64,000 bases of DNA from Thalassospira lucentensis (GCF_011806425.1 NZ_JAATOV010000007.1:62001-126000); one strand, 5' to 3'. Shown: positions 18,538 through 27,072, numbered from the stretch's first letter. Numbers and translations are program-made. The notes: generated from the sequence alone by a model not told the origin.

Positions 18538-19335
18538 TTATTTGATCGACGGCATGTCCATGACCGTCACGGTCGAGGTGGTGTCTTCTGGTTTTGCGCC
18601 AAACCAGCTTTCGTGCAGGGCTTCGATGTAGTTTTCTTTTTTCAACTCGGTCAGCACGTCGTTTACTTCGGTTGCAAGCGGCGCATCCTTGTTAAACATG
18701 ATCGAGTATTTTTCACCGGTGGTGATACGTTCGACCACTTTGAGGTCCGGCTTGTCTTTGACGTAATAAAGAAGGGCTGGAATGTCGCTGATATAGCCGT
18801 CAATGCGGCCCGCAGCCAGATCAAGCATCGCAGGTGCAAGACCTTCGTAGCGGCGGATTTCACCCAGCGAATATTCCGCAGTGTGTTCGCCCGCCCACAT
18901 GTCACCGGTGGAGCCAGTATCGACACCAACGACTTTGCCATTCATGTCTTCAAGACCGGAAATGCCACTGGCAGCCGTCGCGGTCAGGGACTGGTCACTG
19001 TCATAGTAAGGCTGTGCAAACGTCACAGACTCAAGACGTTTATCGGTGATGGTGATCGAGGATACCGCCATGTCGATGCGGCCCGACTGAACCGCCGGGA
19101 ACAGGCCATTGAACGGGATGTTGACGAATTCGACAGTTTTGCCCAGACGACTGGCAACTTCCTTGACCAGATCAACTTCAAAACCAACGACATTGCCGTC
19201 GGCGTCCTGAAATTCCCACGGAACGTTGCCGATATTCGCACCAACCGTCAGGTCTGCTGCGTTTGCGGACGACAGCGACGAGAGTGCAAGCACCCCACCA
19301 ACGACTGAGGATGTAAGAAGTGAAAGAAATTTCAT
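18538..19335 (-). CDS. Polar amino acid ABC transporter substrate-binding protein
   Basis: Periplasmic receptor of 265 aa, family 3 type. A signal peptide of about 26 residues ends at ANA. The mature part begins ADLTVGANIGNVPWEFQDADG and contains the family signature GFEVDLVKEVASRLGK. The ATG at 19335 follows aaggaaatc on the minus strand. First gene of the operon with permease, ATPase, PLP enzyme and hydantoinase. Its promoter region contains the palindrome at 19377-19401. Confidence 0.92.
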   Translation of the reverse strand: MKFLSLLTSSVVGGVLALSSLSSANAADLTVGANIGNVPWEFQDADGNVVGFEVDLVKEVASRLGKTVEFVNIPFNGLFPAVQSGRIDMAVSSITITDKRLESVTFAQPYYDSDQSLTATAASGISGLEDMNGKVVGVDTGSTGDMWAGEHTAEYSLGEIRRYEGLAPAMLDLAAGRIDGYISDIPALLYYVKDKPDLKVVERITTGEKYSIMFNKDAPLATEVNDVLTELKKENYIEALHESWFGAKPEDTTSTVTVMDMPSIK

Positions 19336-19376
19336 GATGATTTCCTTGTGTTTTTTGCCTACCCTGAATAGTACCG

Positions 19377-19401
19377 GTCTAACTGGTCTGACCAGTTAGA
19401 C
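19377..19401. promoter_or_regulatory. Perfect 25-bp palindrome, likely FadR-type operator
   Basis: GTCTAACTGGT (19377-19387), CTG, ACCAGTTAGAC (19391-19401) form an exact inverted repeat of 11+3+11. Its core TGGTctgACCA fits the FadR/GntR operator style (T-N-G-T-NNN-A-C-N-A). It lies 41 bp upstream of the binding-protein start and 109 bp upstream of the divergent FadR-type gene. Confidence 0.75.
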
Positions 19402-19510
19402 CAAACAAACATATTAAATTGACCCGCGCAAGCGTGTTTGTGCAAAAATGAATCAAATACGTTGCACGGACGCAAGTTGGGTAAAAAATAAGCAACAAGG
19501 AAGAGCGGGC

Positions 19511-20200
19511 ATGCTCAGCAAAACACTTCTGCCGCAGACAGTTGCGCGCCAAATTCAGGAAATGATCCAAAGCGGGTCACTAAACCCCGGCGACAAGATC
19601 CCGTCCCAACGCGAATTCGCGCAGAAATTCGGCATTTCTCGTGCATCGCTACGTGAGGCGCTGCTGACGCTGGAAACACTTGGCTTGATCAAAACCGAGG
19701 CCGGGCGCGGCACCTTTGTGACTGATCCTGACAGCCACAAACAGGCGGATATGGCCCCCTGGCGCTATTCCGAGAGCCATACGGTGTTTGACGTGTTTCA
19801 AACGCGCATGATCCTTGAAGGGGAAATTGCCGCCCTTGCGTGTGATCGCCTCACGGCTGGGCAGCTTGAACATATGGCGGATGCGACCGATCAGATGGAA
19901 AAAGGTTGGGCCGCGCAGGATTTGATTTCCAACGTTGATGCGGATTTGGAATTTCACAACACGATTGTTCAGGCATGCAGCAACAGCATGCTGCGTGATC
20001 TTTATAAAACCGTGCGTGACCAGATCACCGAAACCCAACGCCAGCCGATCCCAATTACCGATCCGGAACGCATGCGCGCATCGATCGCCGAGCACCGCCG
20101 CATTATTCAGGCCCTAAAAGATGGCAACGCCAATGCGGCACGTGAAGAGATGCAAAACCACATTCGTAACACCGCGCGGTGCGCGGGACTAAAGGCATAA
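19511..20200 (+). CDS. FadR/GntR-family transcriptional regulator (FCD domain)
   Basis: A regulator of 229 aa: a winged helix at about residues 5-75 (VARQIQEMIQSGSLNPGDKI, then PSQREFAQKFGISRASLREAL), followed by an all-helical FCD effector domain with DLEFHNTIVQACSN and the late histidine in AEHRRIIQAL, which are likely metal or ligand contacts. The start at 19511 follows AGGAAG; an upstream ATG at 19448 would add 21 atypical residues. Divergent from the hydantoinase operon and adjacent to the perfect palindrome, which it most likely binds. Confidence 0.9.
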   Translation: MLSKTLLPQTVARQIQEMIQSGSLNPGDKIPSQREFAQKFGISRASLREALLTLETLGLIKTEAGRGTFVTDPDSHKQADMAPWRYSESHTVFDVFQTRMILEGEIAALACDRLTAGQLEHMADATDQMEKGWAAQDLISNVDADLEFHNTIVQACSNSMLRDLYKTVRDQITETQRQPIPITDPERMRASIAEHRRIIQALKDGNANAAREEMQNHIRNTARCAGLKA

Positions 20201-20310
20201 CACTTCGCCATTCGGCAAACATTCGGAACAAAGGCAGGTGCACCAACGTGCCTGCCGTCTTCCGATCGACACCAGGAAAATCGGAACACCAGAACCCCAG
20301 ACACACAAAA

Positions 20311-20333
20311 CCCCGCGCGGCAAACCGGCGGGG
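20311..20333 (-). terminator. Intrinsic terminator after tRNA-Val
   Basis: The arms ccccgc (20311-20316) and gcgggg (20328-20333) form a GC-rich stem. Read on the minus strand, four T follow (aaaa at 20307-20310). It sits just downstream of the tRNA. Confidence 0.6.
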
Positions 20334-20339
20334 CGGGAA

Positions 20340-20416
20340 TGGTGGGCCTAACAAGACTCGAACTTGTGACCTCTCGCATGTCAAGCGAACGCTCTAACCA
20401 ACTGAGCTATAGGCCC
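20340..20416 (-). tRNA. tRNA-Val (GAC anticodon)
   Basis: A 77-nt cloverleaf on the minus strand. The acceptor arm GGGCCTA pairs with TAGGCCC, the D arm is GCTC/GAGC, the anticodon stem TTCGC/GCGAG encloses the loop TTGACAT giving anticodon GAC, and the T arm is ACAAG/CTTGT with TTCGAGT. The discriminator base A and the CCA end are encoded. It reads valine codon GUC (and GUU by wobble). No integrase or repeated tRNA end is seen beside it. Confidence 0.96.
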
Positions 20417-20653
20417 GCAAATCCATCTTTCGAAAACCGCCCCTTCGGGTAAGAAGAAGTGGTCATGCCGTTTGCGTCGGCGAGGCGGTATTTAGCCCAA
20501 GGCAGAGAAAGGCGCAACCCCAGAAATGGTATTTTGACAAAAATTCTTCATCAATTGTGCGGCAATTCCCATATGCTATTGTCAGAGCCAATGAATTGAA
20601 ACGCCGGATTATTATCAAGATACCGTCATTAGGGATGGACGCGACGAACGACA

Positions 20654-21520
20654 ATGAACCAGTTGCCTTCGGAAATGGCCACAACCGGCCCTGCCACCGT
20701 TATCCTGCCTGCCCGGCAAACCTTGCCCGTGGTTTTTGCATCCCCGCATTCAGGACGGCAATATCCGCGCGACCTGATTGACAGCGCACGCATAGGCGCA
20801 TTTGAACTGCGCGCATCCGAAGATGCCTATGTCGATCAACTGTTTGCCGCCGCCCCACAGATGGGCGCACCGCTTCTGTGTGCGACATTCCCACGCGCCT
20901 ATGTGGATGTTAATCGCGGCGCGCTGGAGCTTGATCCACGCATGTTTGACGGCGAATTGCCCGCAGATGCCGAAATTCATTCAATGCGCGCCCTATCGGG
21001 CCTGGGATCGATCCCACGCGTGGTCAGCGGCGGGGTTGAGATTTATAAAACCCGCCTGCCCGTCGCCGAGGCATTTGATCGTATCGACACCTATTACCGA
21101 CCTTATCACCGTGCGTTGCAAAACCTGATTGAGGCGACGCGCGATAACTTTGGCTACTGCATTTTGATTGATTGCCATTCGATGCCCGGCGATTCCGTCG
21201 ACAGCATGAAGAACCGCGTTGATATGGTGCTTGGCGATTGCTATGGAAGTTCCTGCCACCCGTCATTGACACGGTTTGTCGATGATCGCATGCGCGATTT
21301 GGGCTTTGCCCCGTCGCATAATGATCCATATGCCGGGGGCTATTGCACACGCCATTATGGCCGCCCCTTGGAAAATGTGCATAGCCTTCAGATCGAGCTT
21401 GCCCGATCACTTTATATGGACGAAGCAACGATCACGCCGCACCGCGGATTTGACACCCTGCGCGAACAGATGACCCATCTGATTTCGTGCTTCCACGATC
21501 TTGACGGGAATCCGTTTTAA
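20654..21520 (+). CDS. N-formylglutamate amidohydrolase
   Basis: A 288-aa member of the N-formylglutamate amidohydrolase family (HutG/FGase). Characteristic segments are FASPHSGRQYP, YVDVNRGALELDPRMF and FGYCILIDCHSMPGDS, with acidic and histidine residues expected to hold the metal. HutG completes histidine degradation by releasing formate from N-formyl-L-glutamate. No other hut genes are in the window, so it may act on another N-acylated amino acid. It overlaps the following acetyltransferase by 1 bp. Confidence 0.85.
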   Translation: MNQLPSEMATTGPATVILPARQTLPVVFASPHSGRQYPRDLIDSARIGAFELRASEDAYVDQLFAAAPQMGAPLLCATFPRAYVDVNRGALELDPRMFDGELPADAEIHSMRALSGLGSIPRVVSGGVEIYKTRLPVAEAFDRIDTYYRPYHRALQNLIEATRDNFGYCILIDCHSMPGDSVDSMKNRVDMVLGDCYGSSCHPSLTRFVDDRMRDLGFAPSHNDPYAGGYCTRHYGRPLENVHSLQIELARSLYMDEATITPHRGFDTLREQMTHLISCFHDLDGNPF

Positions 21521-22104
21521 TGACCAGCGCTGCGCCCACCGACGACAACACCCCCATCAGCGATTTGACCATTCGGGATGCAGAACCCGAAGATTTCGCA
21601 CGCATTACAGAAATATACGGCCATCATGTTTTGCATGGCCTGGCATCCTTTGAAGAACGCGCACCGGAAATTGCCGAGCTAACATCGCGCTGGCAACATG
21701 TGCGCGAACGCGGCCTACCCTATCTGGTGGCAGAAGTTGACGGTCGGGTTGAGGGATTTGCCTATGCCGGGTCCTATCGCACACGCCCTGCCTATCGCTT
21801 TACGGTCGAAGACACGATCTATATCGCCCCAGACGTGGTCGGCAAAGGTGCGGGTCGCGCCTTGCTATCAGAATTGATTACGCGCTGTACAGCACTTGGA
21901 TATCGCCAGATGGTCGCCGTCATCGGGGATTCCGCCAATGTCGCGTCCATTGGCCTTCATGCCCGGCTTGGCTTTCGCGTGGCGGGCACATTGCAGTCCG
22001 CGGGCTTTAAACTGGGCCGCTGGGTCGACAGCGTGATTATGCAGCGCGGACTTGGTGATGGTGACGGCAATTTCCCGGATGGCAACCCGAACCGGGAAAA
22101 ATAA
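21520..22104 (+). CDS. GNAT N-acetyltransferase, phosphinothricin-acetyltransferase-like
   Basis: A 194-aa GNAT protein. The N-terminal segment IYGHHVLHGLASFEERAPE and the acetyl-CoA loop DVVGKGAGRALL match the Pat/Bar branch, which acetylates amino acid analogues such as phosphinothricin or methionine sulfoximine. The start codon overlaps the amidohydrolase stop (TAATG), so the acetylase and de-acylase-like enzymes are coexpressed. A strong terminator follows at 22146-22185. Confidence 0.88.
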   Translation: MTSAAPTDDNTPISDLTIRDAEPEDFARITEIYGHHVLHGLASFEERAPEIAELTSRWQHVRERGLPYLVAEVDGRVEGFAYAGSYRTRPAYRFTVEDTIYIAPDVVGKGAGRALLSELITRCTALGYRQMVAVIGDSANVASIGLHARLGFRVAGTLQSAGFKLGRWVDSVIMQRGLGDGDGNFPDGNPNREK

Positions 22105-22145
22105 GAGCCCTTCGAACCGCACCAATCCAGCCCAGGACACGATCC

Positions 22146-22185
22146 AAGGCGTTTTCGCACTTCATCATGCGGGAACGCCTTTTTT
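22146..22185 (+). terminator. Intrinsic terminator after the acetyltransferase gene
   Basis: A 14-bp stem (22146-22159 with 22168-22181, two G-U pairs) around an 8-nt loop, followed by TTTTTT. A textbook plus-strand terminator ending the amidohydrolase/acetyltransferase operon. Confidence 0.88.
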
Positions 22186-22386
22186 CTGGGGTGAGCCGTC
22201 TGAACATTGATCGGTGCAAGACTTTCAGCCTGCGAAGCCAAACAGAATGCACGATCTACGAAAGCCACATCACCAAAGAAACCCCAGATTGATTTGCAAT
22301 GCAGCATTTCGCGACGAGGGAAATCAAAGCATCCCACCAAGGGAATTGGCAGATCGCAAGATCAGCCTAAAACCCTGATTCCAGAC

Positions 22387-22520
22387 AAAAAAAAGGCCGC
22401 CTATGAAAGCGGCCCAAGTCTAGGGAGGAAACGTCCAAGAAACGAGCGAACAAGTCGCTCGCCGGAATGCACTGCGTCCTACCGCAGCGCACAAATGGAG
22501 ATTACTCATTTGCCGGGCGG
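22387..22520 (-). ncRNA. Candidate small RNA with exposed CCUCCC and own terminator
   Basis: On the minus strand this stretch folds into three consecutive hairpins (22492-22512, 22469-22490, 22443-22461), then an unpaired CGTTTCCTCCC (22423-22433), then a 6-bp GC stem (22395-22400 with 22409-22414) followed by eight T (22387-22394). The 22469-22490 hairpin has a G-U pair when read as minus-strand RNA but an A-C mismatch on the plus strand, which supports the minus-strand reading. There is no ORF. A free CCUCCC could act as an anti-Shine-Dalgarno seed. The promoter is weak to the eye (TTGATA at 22548-22553), so the 5' end is approximate. Confidence 0.5.
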
Positions 22521-23203
22521 GACGCAATAGCTTTTTGACTGTTTTTTTATCAAATTTATTTATGCACATTTTTTGATCAAAAATTCACATAACTGACACC
22601 GTTTCGAGCGGAAAGACCCCTTAATCCGGTTAATTTTTGATCATGCCCTAATCACAGGCAGCCATGACCAAACACTCCGAGAGGGGTAAAAAAGCCGAAT
22701 CGATTCGTTAAATTTGGCGGATTTACTGGGATTCCGCAGATCAAGCGCCTGAAACGAATCCCATCTCAGCAAATAATCAAGGCAAACACCCTCAACAGGA
22801 CGGGCAAAACCAAAAGACCGCGCCCTAACGATCAGACTGCACAGATGACCGGCGGTCATGGAATAAAGAACTAATAGATCCAATGTTATCCGATACTTAA
22901 GGATAAAATCGCCGCTCCGACAACACCTTCGTCATCCGGCATAGACCGCAAAGGCAGCACATTAACCGGAACACAGAAAATGCTCGTAACCGTGCACTGG
23001 CATCCAACCTGGAAAGAAAACCAGATGAGGACACCAGCCAGATTGGGATTGAAAGCGGGACGGAAGACAAGTGGACAGCATTCGACGGCATCAAGGCCGT
23101 GCGGCCGCAAACCGGCCTAGCGAAAGCATAGGCAGGATACCGTCACCCAAGATAGACCAATAAATATGCCAGAAAGGAACACCACAGCCGCCAGAACAAC
23201 GAA
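22521..23203. other. Gene-free stretch
   Basis: No ORF here looks coded: the short frames have no family resemblance, no ribosome site and no sustained codon bias. The first 60 bases are AT-rich and may hold the promoter of the candidate small RNA. Beyond that I see nothing I can name. It may be decayed sequence. Confidence 0.5.
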
Positions 23204-24436
23204 CTAGTTCAAAGGCTGGTTAGCAGGACCACCGCCGGGCTGAGCTGATTTACCAGCAGCCATAGCACGACCATCCGCTGCAACAGACGTTTTGCGGCCA
23301 GAAAGCTCGCCGGCGATCATATCATCATGATCACGGCGTCTTTTGGCGTCATACATCCGCTGATCAGCGAGATCGATCAGATTTTGCGGCATGGCAATCG
23401 CATCTTCAAGGCGCTCAGCCACGCCTACACTCCCGCGCTGCACCTTACCCGCGCCCAAGCTTGCAAGCCCTGGCGTCATGACACGATCAAGAATACCTTC
23501 TGCATGCGCGGTATCCACTTCTGGCAAGAGCACAAGAAACTCTTCCCCACCCCATCGCACGACCATATCTGACAGTCGAAACCGGCTGATCAGGCTTTTG
23601 CCCACCTCGGCCAAAATGCGGTCACCGTAATCGTGCCCATTGCGATCATTGATCTGCTTAAAATCATCCAGATCGATAAAGGCGACGGTATAAGGCACAT
23701 TTTTGCGCACCGCGTTGTCAAACGTGACCCGCATCATTTCCAAACCAAAGGCACGGGTAAAGCACCCCGTCAGCGGATCAAATGCGACCTCTTGTGCGGC
23801 AACAATTGTGCGATAAAACTGCACCAATGACGACATAATCGCGAGCGGCAGCAGCACCGCCAAAATCATTTCAAGCGCAACAAATCCGGTGGCCAAGGTC
23901 ACCTGCGATGCAATACCCAGCAAAACCAAAATCGGCAAGGACAAAATCCCCGCCTCAACCAAGGTGAGCGGCATGATGGCGATCATCAACACCAGCCCCA
24001 GCAAAAGGAAGCTATGGGTACTGAACATACGCTGCGTTGCGAGCGGGTCCGCGGGCGCAAGCAGACTGAGCAAGCAAACTGCGAGCAGCAGCATAAACAT
24101 CGGGAGATATGGAAAATGCCGCCGCATCCGCGCACTGACCGCGCGATTAAAAATCACCGCAAGCGAAACCCCCGCAACCAGCAGGCGCATCATAAAGGTT
24201 TGCGAACCCCACATCCGCGCATCATAAACCCCATCCCAAACAGGGATAATGATCAGCAGAGCAAAAACAAAAATGGCGGCAAAACGGGCGGTGAGCTGGA
24301 TGGATTCTTTGCGGCGCAGGTGCAATATCTCTGCATGGCGCGGCGTGTACAGAAAATCCCTGTAGCGACACCGCAACAGCCCTACGCGACGCTGACTATC
24401 TATGGTGGAACAAGGCAGCACGCAAAAGAGCTCCAA
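23204..24436 (-). CDS. Membrane-bound diguanylate cyclase (GGDEF)
   Basis: Makes cyclic di-GMP from two GTP. The N-terminal half (about residues 48-205) has five to six hydrophobic helices. The GGDEF domain follows, with active site GGEEF at 296-300 and an inhibitory-site RxxD (RLSD, 287-290) five residues before it, so product inhibition is expected. The substrate segment FIDLDDFKQINDRNGHDYGD is intact. The C-terminus is a low-complexity tail (AAGKSAQPGGGPANQ). The TTG at 24436 has no clear ribosome site, so the true start may be up to about 40 codons downstream. It stands alone. Confidence 0.88.
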   Translation of the reverse strand: MELFCVLPCSTIDSQRRVGLLRCRYRDFLYTPRHAEILHLRRKESIQLTARFAAIFVFALLIIIPVWDGVYDARMWGSQTFMMRLLVAGVSLAVIFNRAVSARMRRHFPYLPMFMLLLAVCLLSLLAPADPLATQRMFSTHSFLLLGLVLMIAIMPLTLVEAGILSLPILVLLGIASQVTLATGFVALEMILAVLLPLAIMSSLVQFYRTIVAAQEVAFDPLTGCFTRAFGLEMMRVTFDNAVRKNVPYTVAFIDLDDFKQINDRNGHDYGDRILAEVGKSLISRFRLSDMVVRWGGEEFLVLLPEVDTAHAEGILDRVMTPGLASLGAGKVQRGSVGVAERLEDAIAMPQNLIDLADQRMYDAKRRRDHDDMIAGELSGRKTSVAADGRAMAAGKSAQPGGGPANQPLN

Positions 24437-24814
24437 TTACAAAGATTTTGAGAGCCAACGGCTCCTTAAAAACGTTCACCATGTTTCCCTTATTTAACCG
24501 CAGATACAACTATCCTTAAGAAGGGCAAGGACGGAAATATCGAGACCAAATCAAGAAAATCACAAACGAAAACGACTCAAGTCACTGATATGAAATGATA
24601 TTTAATACATTATTTTATACTAAATCAAATAGAATTAATTTACCTTTCAGTGATTTTAGCCCTGCGAGGGCCAAATCCGCCCACGCGTTACCCATAAAAA
24701 AATGCGGCATGCCAAGAAAGCATGCCGCATCAACGATTCATTTGATCTGAACAACCGAGCCTTAAGACAGATTGAGCCGCCCCCACCGCAGCGAAACGCA
24801 CCGCGGCTAGATGA
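24437..24814. other. Intergenic region, AT-rich, with terminator
   Basis: A 378-bp gap between the cyclase start and the epimerase stop. It holds the terminator at 24702-24730 and a markedly AT-rich patch (about 24590-24650) that could contain the cyclase promoter. No gene is seen. Confidence 0.5.
24702..24730 (-). terminator. Intrinsic terminator after the epimerase gene
   Basis: The perfect 11-bp arms atgcggcatgc (24702-24712) and gcatgccgcat (24720-24730) are preceded on the plus strand by a run of A, giving a T tract on the minus strand. It terminates the dgcN-dgcA-type transcript. Confidence 0.85.
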
Positions 24815-25795
24815 CTAGCCCCAAAGCTCTCGGTCAGGCAATCCCATGACACCGTTGTCAAATTTCAGACCGTGCTCACGGTCTTTTGCCATCCAGATCG
24901 GACCATCAAGATCCACAATGCGCGATTTCGCACCAATGATCATGGCCGGTGCCATCGCAAGCGACGTGCCGACCATACAGCCGGTCATCAATTGAAGACC
25001 CGCCTTGGTTGCGGCCTCGGCCAACTCAAGCGCGCCGGTCAAGCCGCCGGTTTTGTCGAGCTTGATGTTGATCATGTCATAGAGATTGGCCAGACGCGGA
25101 ATGTCGGCAATCGTATGAACAGACTCATCCGCACACAACAGAACCGGGCAATCGATGCTGATCAAACCATCATCCTGCCCGGCAGGCAGGGGCTGTTCGA
25201 TCATTTCAACGCCAAGCGCATCAAGTTCCGCGCCGATATCGGCAAGAAGCTCTATCGACCAGGCTTCGTTGGCATCCACAATGATGCGAGATTTTGGCGC
25301 ACCTTCACGAACGGCACGCACCGATTCCAGCACATTTTCGCCATTCAGCTTTACCTTAAGCAAAGGGGCTGATGCGATCTTGCGGGCAGCTTCACGCATG
25401 TTATCGGGCGTATCGATGCTCAGCGTTTCGGCTGTGACCACACCTTCTGGTGCTGGGCACTCGGCCAATTCCCATGCACGACGGCCATAACGCTTGGCTT
25501 CAAGGTCCCAGTAGGCACAGTCAACTGCATTCCGTGCAGCGCCGGCTTTCATGGCATCCTGAAGTTCTTTGCGCGTCATGCCACGTGACAAGGCATCGGC
25601 CTGGGCCTCGATATCGGCGATGACGCCGTCGACGGTTTCATCATACCGCGCATAGGGAACACATTCCCCATACCCGGTATGTTCACCGTCTGACAGTGTC
25701 ACCTTGACCACATGTGCCTCGGTCCGTGCCCCGCGCGAAATTTTAAAAACCTGCGCAAGGGGGAAGACTTCGGAAATCACACTAAGCTGGGGCAA
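24815..25795 (-). CDS. dgcA: Enolase-superfamily epimerase, N-acetyl-D-glutamate racemase / dipeptide epimerase type
   Basis: A 326-aa muconate-lactonizing-type enolase. The catalytic set is visible: the lysine pair in LLKVKLNG, metal ligands Asp (IIVDANEAW), Glu (MIEQPLP) and Asp (CADESVH), and the second lysine in INIKLDKTGG. This fold covers L-Ala-D/L-Glu epimerases and DgcA, which racemises N-acetyl-D-glutamate. The gene directly follows a DgcN-type gene, which favours the DgcA role. It starts with TTG at 25795 with AGGAG upstream, 2 bp beyond the previous stop. Confidence 0.82.
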   Translation of the reverse strand: MPQLSVISEVFPLAQVFKISRGARTEAHVVKVTLSDGEHTGYGECVPYARYDETVDGVIADIEAQADALSRGMTRKELQDAMKAGAARNAVDCAYWDLEAKRYGRRAWELAECPAPEGVVTAETLSIDTPDNMREAARKIASAPLLKVKLNGENVLESVRAVREGAPKSRIIVDANEAWSIELLADIGAELDALGVEMIEQPLPAGQDDGLISIDCPVLLCADESVHTIADIPRLANLYDMINIKLDKTGGLTGALELAEAATKAGLQLMTGCMVGTSLAMAPAMIIGAKSRIVDLDGPIWMAKDREHGLKFDNGVMGLPDRELWG

Positions 25796-25797
25796 GA

Positions 25798-26802
25798 TTA
25801 AATCTCCTGCAGCTTATCAACGATGGACGCAACGCCGGTACGCACCGGATCAACTGCTGGCAAACCGAACTCGGCTTCGACATCTGCCAGAAGCTTGGTC
25901 GCAGCGGCATCATCAAGCGCCTTGGTGTTGATTGCAAAACCAACAACAACGCAATCTGGGTTGGTCAGGCGTGCATGCTGAAGGTTTACTTCCATGCAGG
26001 TTTTCAGATCCGGCAATTTATAGCCTGGAAGACCGCGCATATGTTCACGGGTCGGCTCATGACAAACCACAAGGGCGTCCGGCTGCGAACCATGAATAAG
26101 CCCCATGGTCACACCAGAGAACGACGCGTGGAACAAGCTGCCCTGCCCTTCGATGGCATCCCAGTGATCCGGATCATTTGCCGGTGCAATGGCTTCGACC
26201 GCACCAGAAATAAAGTCAGAAATCACCGCATCAACAGAGATACCTTCGCCTGCGATGAAAATACCGGTCTGGCCGGTCGCACGGAAGTCAGACTTCATGC
26301 CGCGTTTTTTCATTTCGGCATCAAGGGCCAGCGTGGTGTACATTTTACCGACCGAGCAATCCGTGCCAACAGCCAGAACACGCTTACCAGAACGCTTTTC
26401 GCCGTTACCGACAGAAACCTTGCCGTCGAAGTGACGAACATCAAACAGGCTGACACCTTTGGCCTTGGCCGCATCAACCAGTTCGGGGATCGTGGTCAGA
26501 CGGGTGTGCAGGCCATTGGCAATGTCCATGCCCGCATCAATTGCCGCCAACAATGTTTCCATCCATGCCGGGCCAATAATCCCGCCACGGTTAGCAACAC
26601 CAAGAACCAGCGTTTTAACGCCAGCTGCCTTTGCTTCGGCAATCGACATTTCCGGCAAACCAAGATCGGCCTTACAGCCCGGCAAGCTCAGCTGCGCAAC
26701 GCACCATTCCGGGCGCCACTGCTTAATGCCAATAGCGGTTTTTGCAGCCAGTTCATCCGGCGCATCACCAAGAAACATAAGATAGGGATGATTGATTTTC
26801 AT
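25798..26802 (-). CDS. dgcN: DUF1611 family protein, DgcN-type D-glutamate N-acetyltransferase
   Basis: A 334-aa protein of the DUF1611 family. A P-loop-like segment GTDCSVGKMYTTLAL lies in the centre and the C-terminal half contains VVCHEPTREHMRG. In characterised marine bacteria DgcN acetylates D-glutamate and DgcA then converts the product to N-acetyl-L-glutamate. The assignment rests on family resemblance and the adjacent dgcA-type gene. The ATG at 26802 has an AGGAGG site; an upstream in-frame start at 26826 is less likely. Divergent from a glutamine-synthetase-like gene across a region with three direct repeats. Confidence 0.8.
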   Translation of the reverse strand: MKINHPYLMFLGDAPDELAAKTAIGIKQWRPEWCVAQLSLPGCKADLGLPEMSIAEAKAAGVKTLVLGVANRGGIIGPAWMETLLAAIDAGMDIANGLHTRLTTIPELVDAAKAKGVSLFDVRHFDGKVSVGNGEKRSGKRVLAVGTDCSVGKMYTTLALDAEMKKRGMKSDFRATGQTGIFIAGEGISVDAVISDFISGAVEAIAPANDPDHWDAIEGQGSLFHASFSGVTMGLIHGSQPDALVVCHEPTREHMRGLPGYKLPDLKTCMEVNLQHARLTNPDCVVVGFAINTKALDDAAATKLLADVEAEFGLPAVDPVRTGVASIVDKLQEI

Positions 26803-26898
26803 AATACCTCCTTGACCAGCATCCAAACGGTGCCCTTATAATCTGGAGCAGTTATAGCGCAATATGGTGGAAGCGTTCCAGATATATGAATTGATATA

Positions 26899-26939
26899 TT
26901 CGACGATACACTCGATATTTCGACTATAATTCGACAATA
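26899..26939. promoter_or_regulatory. Three direct repeats TTCGACNATA
   Basis: Copies at 26899-26908, 26919-26928 and 26930-26939 differ only at one base. Start-to-start distances are 20 and 11 bp, about two turns and one turn of the helix, so bound proteins would lie on one face. A TATAAT hexamer (26925-26930) overlaps the last two. The site is between the dgcN-type gene and the glutamine-synthetase-like gene. Confidence 0.55.
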
Positions 26940-27072
26940 CGGACTAAAAAGAAAATAAAATACAAAACTATTTGAAGACCAACATCCTTTCTTGTGAATT
27001 TTGTCGGGAATGGCCCGAAAAACGCAAGAAAATGCAATTTTGAAGGACTGGCGTGAAAGCGCCCGACTACAT

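Noticed and set aside
20340-20416. tRNA-Val as an integration site
   Set aside because: No integrase and no repeated 3' tRNA end were found within the window.
22641-23110. Two short minus-strand frames (80 and 74 codons)
   Set aside because: No ribosome site, no hydrophobic or domain pattern, and odd composition; treated as noncoding.
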